Of a DNA stretch of 25,554 bases, positions 11,175 to 17,904 are shown piece after piece. Source of the stretch: a virus; IMG/VR virus record IMGVR_UViG_3300017917_002248, positions 1 to 25,554 of that record; one strand, written 5' to 3'. Position numbers and translations under genes: made by a program. The notes below the pieces were generated by a model, which did not search any database, had not been told where the DNA came from, and saw only the letters and a program-made list of their open reading frames with translations. How positions within the stretch are numbered: position 1 is the stretch's first letter; each line of letters starts with the position of its first letter.

Positions 11175-12191
11175 ATGCTCAAAATCACTGACATCCGTCA
11201 GGTACAGATCGAACTGACCACTCGTTGTAATGCTCGATGCCCTATGTGCATGCGGAACTATCGCGGACTGGACTACAACTCTGGTTACCCTGATACCGAG
11301 CTGACTCTGCAAGATCTGCAACACATCCTTAAACCGGATTTTTTATCGCAACTGACTCAGGGTGTTTGGTTCAATGGCAACCTGGGAGATTTTGGCCTGG
11401 CACGAGATGCTCATGAAATAGTGCATTGGTTGGCAGATCAGCAGATACCTGTGCGTATCAACACCAATGGTTCCATGCGCACACCAGAATGGTGGGCTGG
11501 TCTGGCCAGATCGGGTGTGACCATTGGGTGGGCCCTGGATGGACTAGAGGACACTCATTACCTTTATCGTCAAGACACCAACTGGCACACAGTGATTCGT
11601 AATGCACAAGCATTCATTGACGCAGGTGGTCAGGCACTGTGGCGTTTCATTCCTTTTGATCACAATCGTCATCAGGAATCTGCTTGCCGCCAACTGTGTC
11701 GAGATCTAGGATTTATTGGGTTTGAAAACATCGACGAAGGACGCAACCGTGGTCCGGTATATACCAGGAGTGGAAAATTTAGTCATTGGCTCGGACAACC
11801 TTATACTTTACAGGATCAACTCCGCCCACCTGATGTCAAAAATCTGTTGGAACATCATGTAACTTGGTTTGATCCTAAAACCGTGAGTTGTGACAAAGAC
11901 ACCGTGCCCTTGGATCTAACTTGCCAGCACAAACGTCAGAAGGAACTGTATATTGCTGCGGACGGTACCGTATGGCCTTGTTGTTTCTTGGGTTTCTATC
12001 CCGAGACCATGCATCATCCCGGTAACAGTCAACTTAGGCCTTTGGTGGCAGAAAACAATGCACTAGAGTATGATCTAGCACACTGCATGTCCTGGTTTGA
12101 TAGAGTGGAAGAGACCTGGAGCAAATCTAGCATAGCTCAAGGTCGATTGTATGGTTGTGTAAACAGTTGTGGAAAATCTCAGATCAACTGA
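11175..12191 (+). CDS. Radical SAM protein
   Basis: A 338-residue protein. The cluster motif is CNARCPMC (Cys 18, 22, 25), preceded by QIELTTR and followed by MRNYRG, as in radical SAM enzymes of the MoaA/SPASM type. Later parts are [20 protein letters not shown]-like [16 protein letters not shown], and [17 protein letters not shown]-terminal region with several Cys ([29 protein letters not shown], then GCVNSCG) looks like a SPASM/twitch domain that binds extra iron-sulfur clusters. Such enzymes often modify peptides or sugars; the substrate is unknown. It converges on the SGNH operon with a 13-base overlap, and its start is leaderless-looking. Confidence 0.85.
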   Translation: MLKITDIRQVQIELTTRCNARCPMCMRNYRGLDYNSGYPDTELTLQDLQHILKPDFLSQLTQGVWFNGNLGDFGLARDAHEIVHWLADQQIPVRINTNGSMRTPEWWAGLARSGVTIGWALDGLEDTHYLYRQDTNWHTVIRNAQAFIDAGGQALWRFIPFDHNRHQESACRQLCRDLGFIGFENIDEGRNRGPVYTRSGKFSHWLGQPYTLQDQLRPPDVKNLLEHHVTWFDPKTVSCDKDTVPLDLTCQHKRQKELYIAADGTVWPCCFLGFYPETMHHPGNSQLRPLVAENNALEYDLAHCMSWFDRVEETWSKSSIAQGRLYGCVNSCGKSQIN

Positions 12192-12892
12192 TGGTCTTTG
12201 ATATACTGAGTCAAAAACTCATTCAGTAAATCATGACAACCTGATTTAGGATGCCGCATGTCGTCGGGCACATGATAAACTTCCATGGCATATTTCATCG
12301 GTGGTACACCATTGCTGAGTTGCCACTGCACTGATCTCCAGGCTAGCCCATCTACAAACACAGGATTGTTTTTTAATCTGGACATCTTGGGATGATCCAG
12401 CCAATCATGATAACAGTTGTCGGCCTGCTGATACATCACAATACCGTGTCCTCGCGAGTGTAGACTATCGACCAAACTGAGAAGATTGTACATGAGATCT
12501 TCAAATCGATCCAAGATGCTCCACATGTCTGCATTGAGTTTGAGTTCAATCAGTCTTTCGGTTTCTCTACGCCCCCATTCGCGTTGCCAACGATCTCGAT
12601 AGTCTTGATTTTGAGGATTGGTCCAACGGCCTTCAAAACTGTCATCGTCGGCATTGAGTATAGGCACTTCCCAACGGCTGATGAACCCTATGCCTAAAAC
12701 ATAAAAAGTTGGTTGTTCAGCGCAATAACTGTGCTTGAGTGTGGTACGTATCAATCTTGAGTTTGGACTGCCGCCAATGGCCAGGCTGTGACATTGATCG
12801 ATGCCCAATCGCCGACCTAGATCCACATGCCCATCACCCTGAGCATAGGCCTCCATATAACTGTCTCCATTGACCACCAGTTGACGAAACAT
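12179..12892 (-). CDS. SGNH-hydrolase-fold protein (paralogue 1)
   Basis: A 237-residue protein. The opening [20 protein letters not shown] has the GDS nucleophile motif near residue 11, [15 protein letters not shown] supplies the Gly/Asn block, and [18 protein letters not shown] near residue 215 is a likely catalytic Asp/His block. It resembles phage proteins of the SGNH type that may deacylate or esterify glycans. The start overlaps the stop of the preceding gene as TAATG. Last gene of a four-gene operon. Confidence 0.72.
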   Translation of the reverse strand: MFRQLVVNGDSYMEAYAQGDGHVDLGRRLGIDQCHSLAIGGSPNSRLIRTTLKHSYCAEQPTFYVLGIGFISRWEVPILNADDDSFEGRWTNPQNQDYRDRWQREWGRRETERLIELKLNADMWSILDRFEDLMYNLLSLVDSLHSRGHGIVMYQQADNCYHDWLDHPKMSRLKNNPVFVDGLAWRSVQWQLSNGVPPMKYAMEVYHVPDDMRHPKSGCHDLLNEFLTQYIKDHQLI

Positions 12893-13710
12893 TATTGTAT
12901 TCCGTGATCTTGTGTCATGCGACGATACCAGTTTGACGCTATGACTTGTTGTCCTTGCACACTGGTATGATAACCTGGATCTCGACCTTGCACAGGATAA
13001 TGACCGCTCACAGACAACACACTTTCTTTGCTGTCATACATGATATAATGATCAGGAATCAGGTGTGGAAATGCTGATCTCCATTGATCTTGGTGATCTG
13101 GGTCAAACGGCCACAGCAACACAGGACTCACTATGAATGGAATATCATCCAGATACAGTTGCAGAATACCTTCAACAATGATCCATTCATCCTGTTGTTT
13201 TTTCCACTCACTGTCATACAACTGATCAATATAGAGTTTCATGGCCTGCTGAGTTTTTGGATCAATGTCTCTAGATCGGTAATCACTGTGGATATTTTCT
13301 GCTAGAGTAAAGATGGTTTCGCAGATCATGTTGTAGTTGTTGCGACCATAGTTGACATTGTCAATACCGTCTTCTCGGCAGTATCCATTTTTGATTGTGC
13401 GATCTTGTAGATGTTGTTCCAATCTTGGACTCCATCCGGTACTAGTTGTGTCTTGCCAGTCATAAGGTGCAGACTGGGCCGGTATCTCCATCCTATCCCA
13501 AAATGTCGGAGTAACAATGGCAAATGCCGGGCGCTGGCGACGTATTTCTTCTATCTGTATGCGCACCCCACCATTGCTACAACCCTGTCGAGCCAGATTC
13601 ACTAGATCCCATCCCAGCTGATCAGCCAAGAGTTCGCTCCAGCTAGTTCCGTCTCGAGGCTGTGCTGTGGCGCTGAAACTGCAACCGGCTATCATTAGTT
13701 TGTTTTTCAT
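12892..13710 (-). CDS. SGNH-hydrolase-fold protein (paralogue 2)
   Basis: A 272-residue protein. MKNKLMIAGCSFSATAQPRD carries GCSFS in place of GDS, keeping the Ser nucleophile; NLARQGCSNGGVRIQIEE gives the Gly/Asn block, and a His-rich C-terminus (SGHYPVQGRDPGYHTSVQGQ) may hold the catalytic His. The core is diverged from paralogue 1. Coupled by ATGA to the deacetylase-like gene. Possibly an acyl esterase acting on sugars. Confidence 0.68.
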   Translation of the reverse strand: MKNKLMIAGCSFSATAQPRDGTSWSELLADQLGWDLVNLARQGCSNGGVRIQIEEIRRQRPAFAIVTPTFWDRMEIPAQSAPYDWQDTTSTGWSPRLEQHLQDRTIKNGYCREDGIDNVNYGRNNYNMICETIFTLAENIHSDYRSRDIDPKTQQAMKLYIDQLYDSEWKKQQDEWIIVEGILQLYLDDIPFIVSPVLLWPFDPDHQDQWRSAFPHLIPDHYIMYDSKESVLSVSGHYPVQGRDPGYHTSVQGQQVIASNWYRRMTQDHGIQ

Positions 13711-14213
13711 TGATGATACTCGTTGGTATGATGTGTTGAGTGGAATCCTACGATGATATCTCGGTGCATGGGCAACTCCGAGAGATCATAGGCCAAAGCA
13801 TCAACTGAGTATTTAAGATTGCCCTGCCCAGGAGCAGCAAATGTTATCCTGTGCGGATGCACGGCAGTGGCCTGATGTACCAACACATGATGGGGGTGGC
13901 CATATTCTCCGTTGGCTCCGTGAGTGATCACAAGATCTTGATCTGCTATAACTTGTTGTATGTCCTGGGTGGCCTGATCACTATTGATTTCCCCTGGACA
14001 GTTATGTTCATGATTCCATTGATCCGGATAACCTAAAAATTTTGTGAGCACATTCCGTCGTTGCCAAAATGTTATAAACTCCTGTGCTCGAGCATGATCT
14101 TGGGTATAGGTCAGATAGCATATGGTCCATGAATATTCTGGATGATTGTACACATATCCATAGGCGAATATCACACAATCATCAGGATGTGCTACCATGA
14201 CCATGGCTTTCAT
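13707..14213 (-). CDS. PIG-L/LmbE-like deacetylase
   Basis: A 168-residue protein, short but within range for the family. MKAMVMVAHPDDCVIFAYG holds the AHPDDE-type zinc motif (Cys in place of Glu), and ITHGANGEYGHPHHVLVHQA near residue 105 holds the GHPxH motif that completes the zinc site. The family removes N-acetyl groups from amino sugars such as GlcNAc derivatives. The E-to-C change at the last motif position may affect catalysis. It shares ATGA overlaps with both neighbours, fitting a glycan-modifying operon. Confidence 0.82.
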   Translation of the reverse strand: MKAMVMVAHPDDCVIFAYGYVYNHPEYSWTICYLTYTQDHARAQEFITFWQRRNVLTKFLGYPDQWNHEHNCPGEINSDQATQDIQQVIADQDLVITHGANGEYGHPHHVLVHQATAVHPHRITFAAPGQGNLKYSVDALAYDLSELPMHRDIIVGFHSTHHTNEYHQ

Positions 14214-15007
14214 TGTATGCCTCGGTTGCGTAAAAACTCTAGATACCGTTGTTGTTGATTGTCTGTGAGCTGGCTCCAGGCGTTTCTATGTATGCTTACT
14301 GTGGAGGCTGATGACATCTCTTGTAACTTGTGTTCAAATCTAGCCACTTCACTGTGGCACACATTGACTGGTTTTATGTTGGTGATCGAGACCTCATAGA
14401 TTGAATCCAAAGAACCAGTGCGAAATACTACCCAGGCCGAATACAGTATAAACTCAGTGAGTCGTCCTTGATCTTGGAACCACGTGGCAAAAGATTGGCG
14501 AGTGTGAGATTCGATCCACTGTATCATTTGTTGGGTCAGCGGTCCGTTGATCACAAATGGTACACCGCCAGGTCCCAGTTGTTTGTTGAGATCTATGCCA
14601 AACAAACTGTTGGCTATGCGTCGACTAGGTTCAAATACTGGATACACATCCAGTTGCCCCACACTTGGTCGCGTACTCAAATCTTCCAAAGGTTGTACAA
14701 ACACAGTCTTGGCATCTAATATGATCGCCCAATCCGGCGATTGTGCAGAGGTCAGCAGTTTAAGTGCCTGTTGGTTAACCCACCCGTTGCTGGACCATTG
14801 GTTTCCAAAACTGTTGCGATTTATCAGTTTGACATGTTGTTGATAGCGACCCCACCAGGCAGGATCAATGTTCTGACCTAACCCTGCATCATCATTGACA
14901 ATGACCAATATTGAATCTACGTTCTCTACATAGAGATCTATGCTACGGGCTTGTAGTCTAAGAGAATCCAACTCTGGGGAGAATACCACAGTAATGATGT
15001 CAAACAT
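14210..15007 (-). CDS. Putative glycosyltransferase-like protein
   Basis: The frame is open up to 15061, but the first 18 codons translate the terminator of the upstream gene, so ATG 15007 (MFDIITVVFSPELDSLRLQA) is chosen, giving 265 residues. The N-terminal beta-strand ITVVFSPE, ILVIVNDDAG, and WAIILDAKTVFVQPL near residue 95 (DAK for a DxD-like site) resemble nucleotide-sugar transferases of the DUF6492 type. The catalytic DxD is not classical, so function is tentative. First gene of the minus operon leading to the deacetylase and SGNH proteins. Confidence 0.6.
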   Translation of the reverse strand: MFDIITVVFSPELDSLRLQARSIDLYVENVDSILVIVNDDAGLGQNIDPAWWGRYQQHVKLINRNSFGNQWSSNGWVNQQALKLLTSAQSPDWAIILDAKTVFVQPLEDLSTRPSVGQLDVYPVFEPSRRIANSLFGIDLNKQLGPGGVPFVINGPLTQQMIQWIESHTRQSFATWFQDQGRLTEFILYSAWVVFRTGSLDSIYEVSITNIKPVNVCHSEVARFEHKLQEMSSASTVSIHRNAWSQLTDNQQQRYLEFLRNRGIQ

Positions 15008-15023
15008 GTGAATACTTAGTCGT

Positions 15024-15049
15024 AAAAAAAGCTCCCGAAGGAGCTTTTT
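15024..15049 (-). terminator. Intrinsic terminator with UUCG loop
   Basis: Stem AGCTCC-TTCG-GGAGCT followed on the minus strand by TTTTTTT, 16 bases after the stop of the outer-membrane gene. A textbook hairpin. Confidence 0.9.
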
Positions 15050-15064
15050 GCATACTTTCAAAAG

Positions 15065-15799
15065 TTAGTTGAAAGTTTTTGTCAAGCCTACTACTACAGC
15101 ATTTTTGTAGAGCTTCTGACCATTCACAGTGTTGGCTGTTTCGAACGCTGTGGTCGTGGAAGTATTGGTATAATACTTGACACTGAGATCAAACTCTTTA
15201 GGCAACGTAAGAACAAAACCACCATTGATGTCGTTGTAATCAGAAGTGGTGTTGTTGGCCACATTGGTACGACCATAATGTGCTACCACTGCTAGATTTT
15301 TAACCAAAGGTAATTTTCCATCGACTTGTGTGTAGCTGGTGCCACGAGCATTGGCAGTACCAAAGTATCCTTTGCCCAGAGTCTGGCTGTATTTGGCCGA
15401 TACAATATCTTTGTACCCTACGCCAGCAAATGCTTCATAGGTATCAAAGTTTGAACCTGTGGCAGCTGTGGTTGTGGCACGTGGGTAGAAATAGTTGTAG
15501 CTACCAATGTCAATGGTGATGCCATTATAGACATCTTTCTTGAAACCAGCATATACATCACTTTCAAGGCCAGCACCATTGGTGTAGACTTGGCTAGACA
15601 CTGAGCTGTTCCAGTTACCGATGTAGAAACCACTCTTGTGTGCGTAGTCAATGCCACCTTGAACTGCAGGAGCATTTTGGGTTTGGCTAACACCACGGAA
15701 ACGATAATCACTGGTCAAACCCAAGTTACCAGTGAGTTGAGCTGACGCTGTGGTCACAAAGCCAGCTGACAAGGCTAATGCCAATAATAGTTTTTTCAT
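15065..15799 (-). CDS. TIGR02001-type outer-membrane beta-barrel protein
   Basis: A 244-residue protein starting MKKLLLALALSAGFVTTASA, a signal peptide cut before QLTGN. The mature start LGLTSDYRFRGVSQTQNAPAVQGG matches a proteobacterial family of conserved outer-membrane proteins (TIGR02001; the SDYRFRGVSQT opening is its mark). Alternating hydrophobic and polar residues and the C-terminal KTFN fit a beta barrel. Ribosome site AAGGAAATTTCAAGC-ATG; a 20-base palindrome lies just upstream, and a strong terminator follows. It is rare on a phage; it could alter uptake or block superinfection. Confidence 0.82.
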   Translation of the reverse strand: MKKLLLALALSAGFVTTASAQLTGNLGLTSDYRFRGVSQTQNAPAVQGGIDYAHKSGFYIGNWNSSVSSQVYTNGAGLESDVYAGFKKDVYNGITIDIGSYNYFYPRATTTAATGSNFDTYEAFAGVGYKDIVSAKYSQTLGKGYFGTANARGTSYTQVDGKLPLVKNLAVVAHYGRTNVANNTTSDYNDINGGFVLTLPKEFDLSVKYYTNTSTTTAFETANTVNGQKLYKNAVVVGLTKTFN

Positions 15800-15825
15800 G
15801 CTTGAAATTTCCTTTATTTAGAGAA

Positions 15826-15845
15826 TGTTGGGTGATCACCCAACA
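15826..15845. promoter_or_regulatory. Perfect 20-base palindrome upstream of outer-membrane gene
   Basis: TGTTGGGTGA followed by its exact complement, 27 bases before the start codon. It could be an operator for a dimeric regulator or fold as a leader hairpin. Between it and the tmRNA terminator no other signal is clear. Confidence 0.5.
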
Positions 15846-15882
15846 ATGTATTTAGTGGTTTTTACTGAGTGGCCAATAAAAA

Positions 15883-15903
15883 GCCCGGTTTCCCGGGCTT
15901 TTT
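15883..15903 (-). terminator. Intrinsic terminator of tmRNA, possibly bidirectional
   Basis: Stem GCCCGG-GAAA-CCGGGC with A- and T-runs on both sides. On the minus strand it is followed by TTTTTA and ends the tmRNA; on the plus strand it also has a T-run. Confidence 0.9.
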
Positions 15904-15941
15904 GAACTATTTTGGGTAACAAGGCATAGTTGCCCCGGAGA

Positions 15942-16007
15942 TTACGCTGCTAGAGCGAAAACCTCGTCGTTAGATGCGTTTGCATTTACGAGATTTGCTT
16001 GATTTAC
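15942..16007 (-). other. tmRNA tag reading frame
   Basis: Twenty-one codons and a TAA, starting at GTA, so with the charged Ala the tag has 22 residues. It ends NDEVFALAA. This is much longer than the roughly 10-residue tags of betaproteobacteria such as ANDERFALAA, recalled from memory. The first half repeats NLVNANA-like residues. Confidence 0.85.
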
Positions 16008-16081
16008 GGTCATCGCCTACCGTGTTGCCGTCTCCACTATCTCACGCTGTCGAAACCTAGTCAGGCCCATCAAAAGAAAAC

Positions 16082-16177
16082 TTAACAGTGACCGAAGTGT
16101 CTTGCTCGAATAAATGCTACAATAGACTTTGCAGTCTGTATGTACATTTCTCTAAGTTTTAGTTCAGTCTCGTTCAT
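16082..16177 (-). CDS. Possible 31-aa ORF inside the tmRNA intervening segment
   Basis: ATG 16177 begins 13 bases after the tmRNA CCA, and the frame runs MNETELKLREMYIQTAKSI then VAFIRARHFGHC to TAA at 16082, filling most of the 121-base gap. The product would be an amphipathic helix. A weak AGAGAAT element precedes ATG. In permuted tmRNAs this gap is normally removed by processing; a 31-codon frame can arise by chance. Confidence 0.35.
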   Translation of the reverse strand: MNETELKLREMYIQTAKSIVAFIRARHFGHC

Positions 16178-16244
16178 ACAATTCTCTTTTGGTGGACCTG
16201 GGCGGAATCGAACCGCCGTCCAACATGCCTTCATTTCGAAGGGA

Positions 16245-16454
16245 TTACAACAATTCTTTTATCACACCACGATAGCATATTGGAACATACCACCATGGTT
16301 GACGCTTTGGACGAGCCAAAGTATATTCTAACACTTTGCCATTGGGACTAACCCAGGTATTGTGAAAACCCAACCAGGTACGACTACGATGCCAACGAAT
16401 ACTGCCGCCCCATCTAAATCGCATCCACAACGCAAAAATCAAACAGTTACACAT
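16245..16454 (-). CDS. Small Trp/Arg-rich hypothetical protein upstream of tmRNA
   Basis: Sixty-nine residues from ATG 16454 with a strong GTAGGAGATTAAC ribosome site. Begins MCNCLIFALWMRFRWGG, then IRWHRSRTWLGFHNTW, and ends QPWWYVPICYRGVIKELL, with many Trp and Arg; the first 15 residues could touch a membrane. The stop lies next to the acceptor half of the tmRNA, so both RNAs come from one transcript. No family recognised. Confidence 0.68.
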   Translation of the reverse strand: MCNCLIFALWMRFRWGGSIRWHRSRTWLGFHNTWVSPNGKVLEYTLARPKRQPWWYVPICYRGVIKELL

Positions 16455-16505
16455 GTTAATCTCCTACATATTATGTAGCGTATTTTACACGTCAAAGATT
16501 AACAT
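16453..16505 (-). promoter_or_regulatory. Leader hairpin that can hide the ribosome site
   Basis: ATGTTAATCT (16505-16496) is perfectly complementary to AGATTAACAT (16462-16453), which contains part of the ribosome site and the first two bases of the start codon. An inner CTACATA/TATGTAG hairpin covers the rest. The structure could control translation by temperature, protein binding or RNase cleavage. Confidence 0.5.
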
Positions 16506-16557
16506 AGTATTAAATCTAGCCGACCCACCACCAATTTTAACGAAATTGGAAACTGTA

Positions 16558-16728
16558 TTAATTATACCCTTTGACATGATTGTTGTCAACCTTGGGGTTG
16601 CCACGAGCATGTGTGTCTTGGTGTTGCCGGCTGCGATCACGTTCTTCTGGCAACGGGCCACAGCCTAGTCGATTCCATTCTGACTCAGAAAAATAATATT
16701 CTGGTATTGGTTTTTTGACCTGTTCCAT
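16558..16728 (-). CDS. Small hydrophilic hypothetical protein, 56 aa
   Basis: From ATG 16728 with a weak TTAGGTT ribosome site and a CTAAATA box farther upstream. Begins MEQVKKPIPEYYFSESEWNR, then LGCGPLPEERDRSRQHQDTH, ending in a polar tail. Soluble, likely disordered. The last codons overlap the consensus promoter for the tmRNA unit. No family recognised. Confidence 0.6.
   Translation of the reverse strand: MEQVKKPIPEYYFSESEWNRLGCGPLPEERDRSRQHQDTHARGNPKVDNNHVKGYN
16561..16589 (-). promoter_or_regulatory. Perfect sigma70 promoter for the 69-aa gene and tmRNA
   Basis: Minus strand: TTGACA (16589-16584), 17-base spacer, TATAAT (16566-16561), both exact consensus. About 100 bases of leader follow before ATG 16454. 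Confidence 0.88.
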
Positions 16729-16743
16729 AACCTAAGTATTTAG

Positions 16744-17754
16744 TTACTTTAGGCTGACTCCTGAGCTCAACTTTTGCCACTCAGTGACCTGCATATTATA
16801 GTAGGGTTGTAACTGAGCTGTGGGCATTTGATTCAACCCTTGGCAATAGTCTTTGGCAAAGGCCTGTTGCACGATTTCCGCACGACCAGCTGCTACCAGG
16901 ATGTCACGTAGTTCTGTAAATCGTGCGTCTGCCATGGTCTTTGGAACCAATAACTGTGCGGGCACATCCATGCGTGCCAGACTCTTAGGAAATCCTTGAG
17001 TGATCAAAGGAGCCACACCTGACACAGTTTTTTCGCCGGTAAGTCCCAAGAGGTATACCTGTCTTGGAGCACCTGGTTTAGAATATTGCTCGCTGTCACC
17101 TAGAAAGTTTACCGCAAAGTCTGTGCTGTTGCTGAGCACGCTCAACAAGGCTTCGGTGGTGCTCTTGAATGCTACCACAGTCATCTGGGGGTATTTCTTG
17201 GCCACCTGGGTAGCGATGAGATGTGTGGTGGTGCCCATACCACTGACACCAATGGTCAGAGGACGATCTGTGGGCACATCTTTCCAGTTCTGATATTTGG
17301 CGCTGGTGATCACTGCCGGAGCGCTGCACTGAGGCATAAGCTCACGGAATGCTCCGAGGTCATGGCTTTCTGTGGGGAAGAAGTTGGGTCGGATAAAAAA
17401 TGCCGACGCAGTGGCCAAAATGGTATTGGGGGTGTTGGCCACATGATTGGCAGCTATACTTCCGCCGGCACCAGGTTTGGTGTCAAACAAGAACTGGTAC
17501 TTGTTTTGGATCTTGTTGGCAGATTCTACCAAGGTCCTGTGGAAGTTGGCAGCTGTATCACCAGGACCCCAGGAATACACAATGGTCACTGTTTCTTTGG
17601 CCATAGCGTTTAGTGTGAAAAAAGCAAGGATGATGGATAAAAAATAGTTTTTCATATGTTTGTATTGTAAACATAGGCTCAGGGTTTTCCTAGCCTGTTT
17701 GGTAAAGTCAAAAAGGTCGTGCGTCAGCGTCCAACGCTTAGAATGCAGTTGCAT
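16744..17754 (-). CDS. TctC-like periplasmic solute-binding protein (tripartite tricarboxylate transporter type)
   Basis: Start ATG 17754 is chosen because GGAG lies 6 bases ahead; it gives 336 residues with a 33-residue extension before MKNYFLSIILAFFTLNAMAK, a signal peptide. ATG 17655 would give the signal peptide directly but has no ribosome site. Mature features are TVTIVYSWGPGDTAANFHRTL, DTKPGAGGSIAANHVANTPN, PLTIGVSGMGTTTHLIATQVA and FAKDYCQGLNQMPTAQLQPYY, close to the Bug/TctC receptors much expanded in Burkholderiales, which bind carboxylates such as citrate, glutamate or aromatic acids. TctAB membrane partners are not in the window, so it may feed host transporters. Ligand unknown. 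Confidence 0.78.
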   Translation of the reverse strand: MQLHSKRWTLTHDLFDFTKQARKTLSLCLQYKHMKNYFLSIILAFFTLNAMAKETVTIVYSWGPGDTAANFHRTLVESANKIQNKYQFLFDTKPGAGGSIAANHVANTPNTILATASAFFIRPNFFPTESHDLGAFRELMPQCSAPAVITSAKYQNWKDVPTDRPLTIGVSGMGTTTHLIATQVAKKYPQMTVVAFKSTTEALLSVLSNSTDFAVNFLGDSEQYSKPGAPRQVYLLGLTGEKTVSGVAPLITQGFPKSLARMDVPAQLLVPKTMADARFTELRDILVAAGRAEIVQQAFAKDYCQGLNQMPTAQLQPYYNMQVTEWQKLSSGVSLK

Positions 17755-17904
17755 GATATTCTCCATTGTTAGTGTTTTTAGCTGGCAGAGGAATTCTGCT
17801 ACGGGCGGCGTTCCACGTGTATCACAGTGGTAAATGGGTAGTTACCCAAGGCGTCTTTGAGGTCCGACGTCAACTGACTGTTGGCGTTGCTGACTTTATT
17901 TATT

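Larger units (their letters stand above)
15905..16260 (-). ncRNA. ssrA: Circularly permuted two-piece tmRNA
   Basis: On the minus strand the 3' (acceptor) half comes first and ends GGCGG-TTCGATT-CCGCC-CAGGTCC-ACCA at 16190. A 121-base gap follows, then the 5' (coding) half begins GGGCCTGACTAGG-TTTCGACAGCG at 16068. GGGCCTG pairs with CAGGTCC, rebuilding the tRNA-like acceptor stem, so the gene is permuted. The tag frame at 15942-16007 encodes VNQANLVNANAS followed by NDEVFALAA, a stop, and then the terminator. The degron end ALAA is standard. tmRNA frees stalled ribosomes and marks the peptide for proteolysis. Permuted tmRNA is known in alphaproteobacteria, some betaproteobacteria and some cyanobacteria. 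The outer ends are approximate. A consensus promoter lies at 16561-16589. Confidence 0.92.

Noticed and set aside
14210-15061. Longer form of the glycosyltransferase-like gene starting at 15061
   Set aside because: The added 18 codons translate the terminator hairpin of the upstream gene; ATG 15007 is more reasonable.
16453-16668. Open frame of 71 aa on the plus strand
   Set aside because: It overlaps the tmRNA-unit promoter and leader hairpins and the opposite 56-aa gene.
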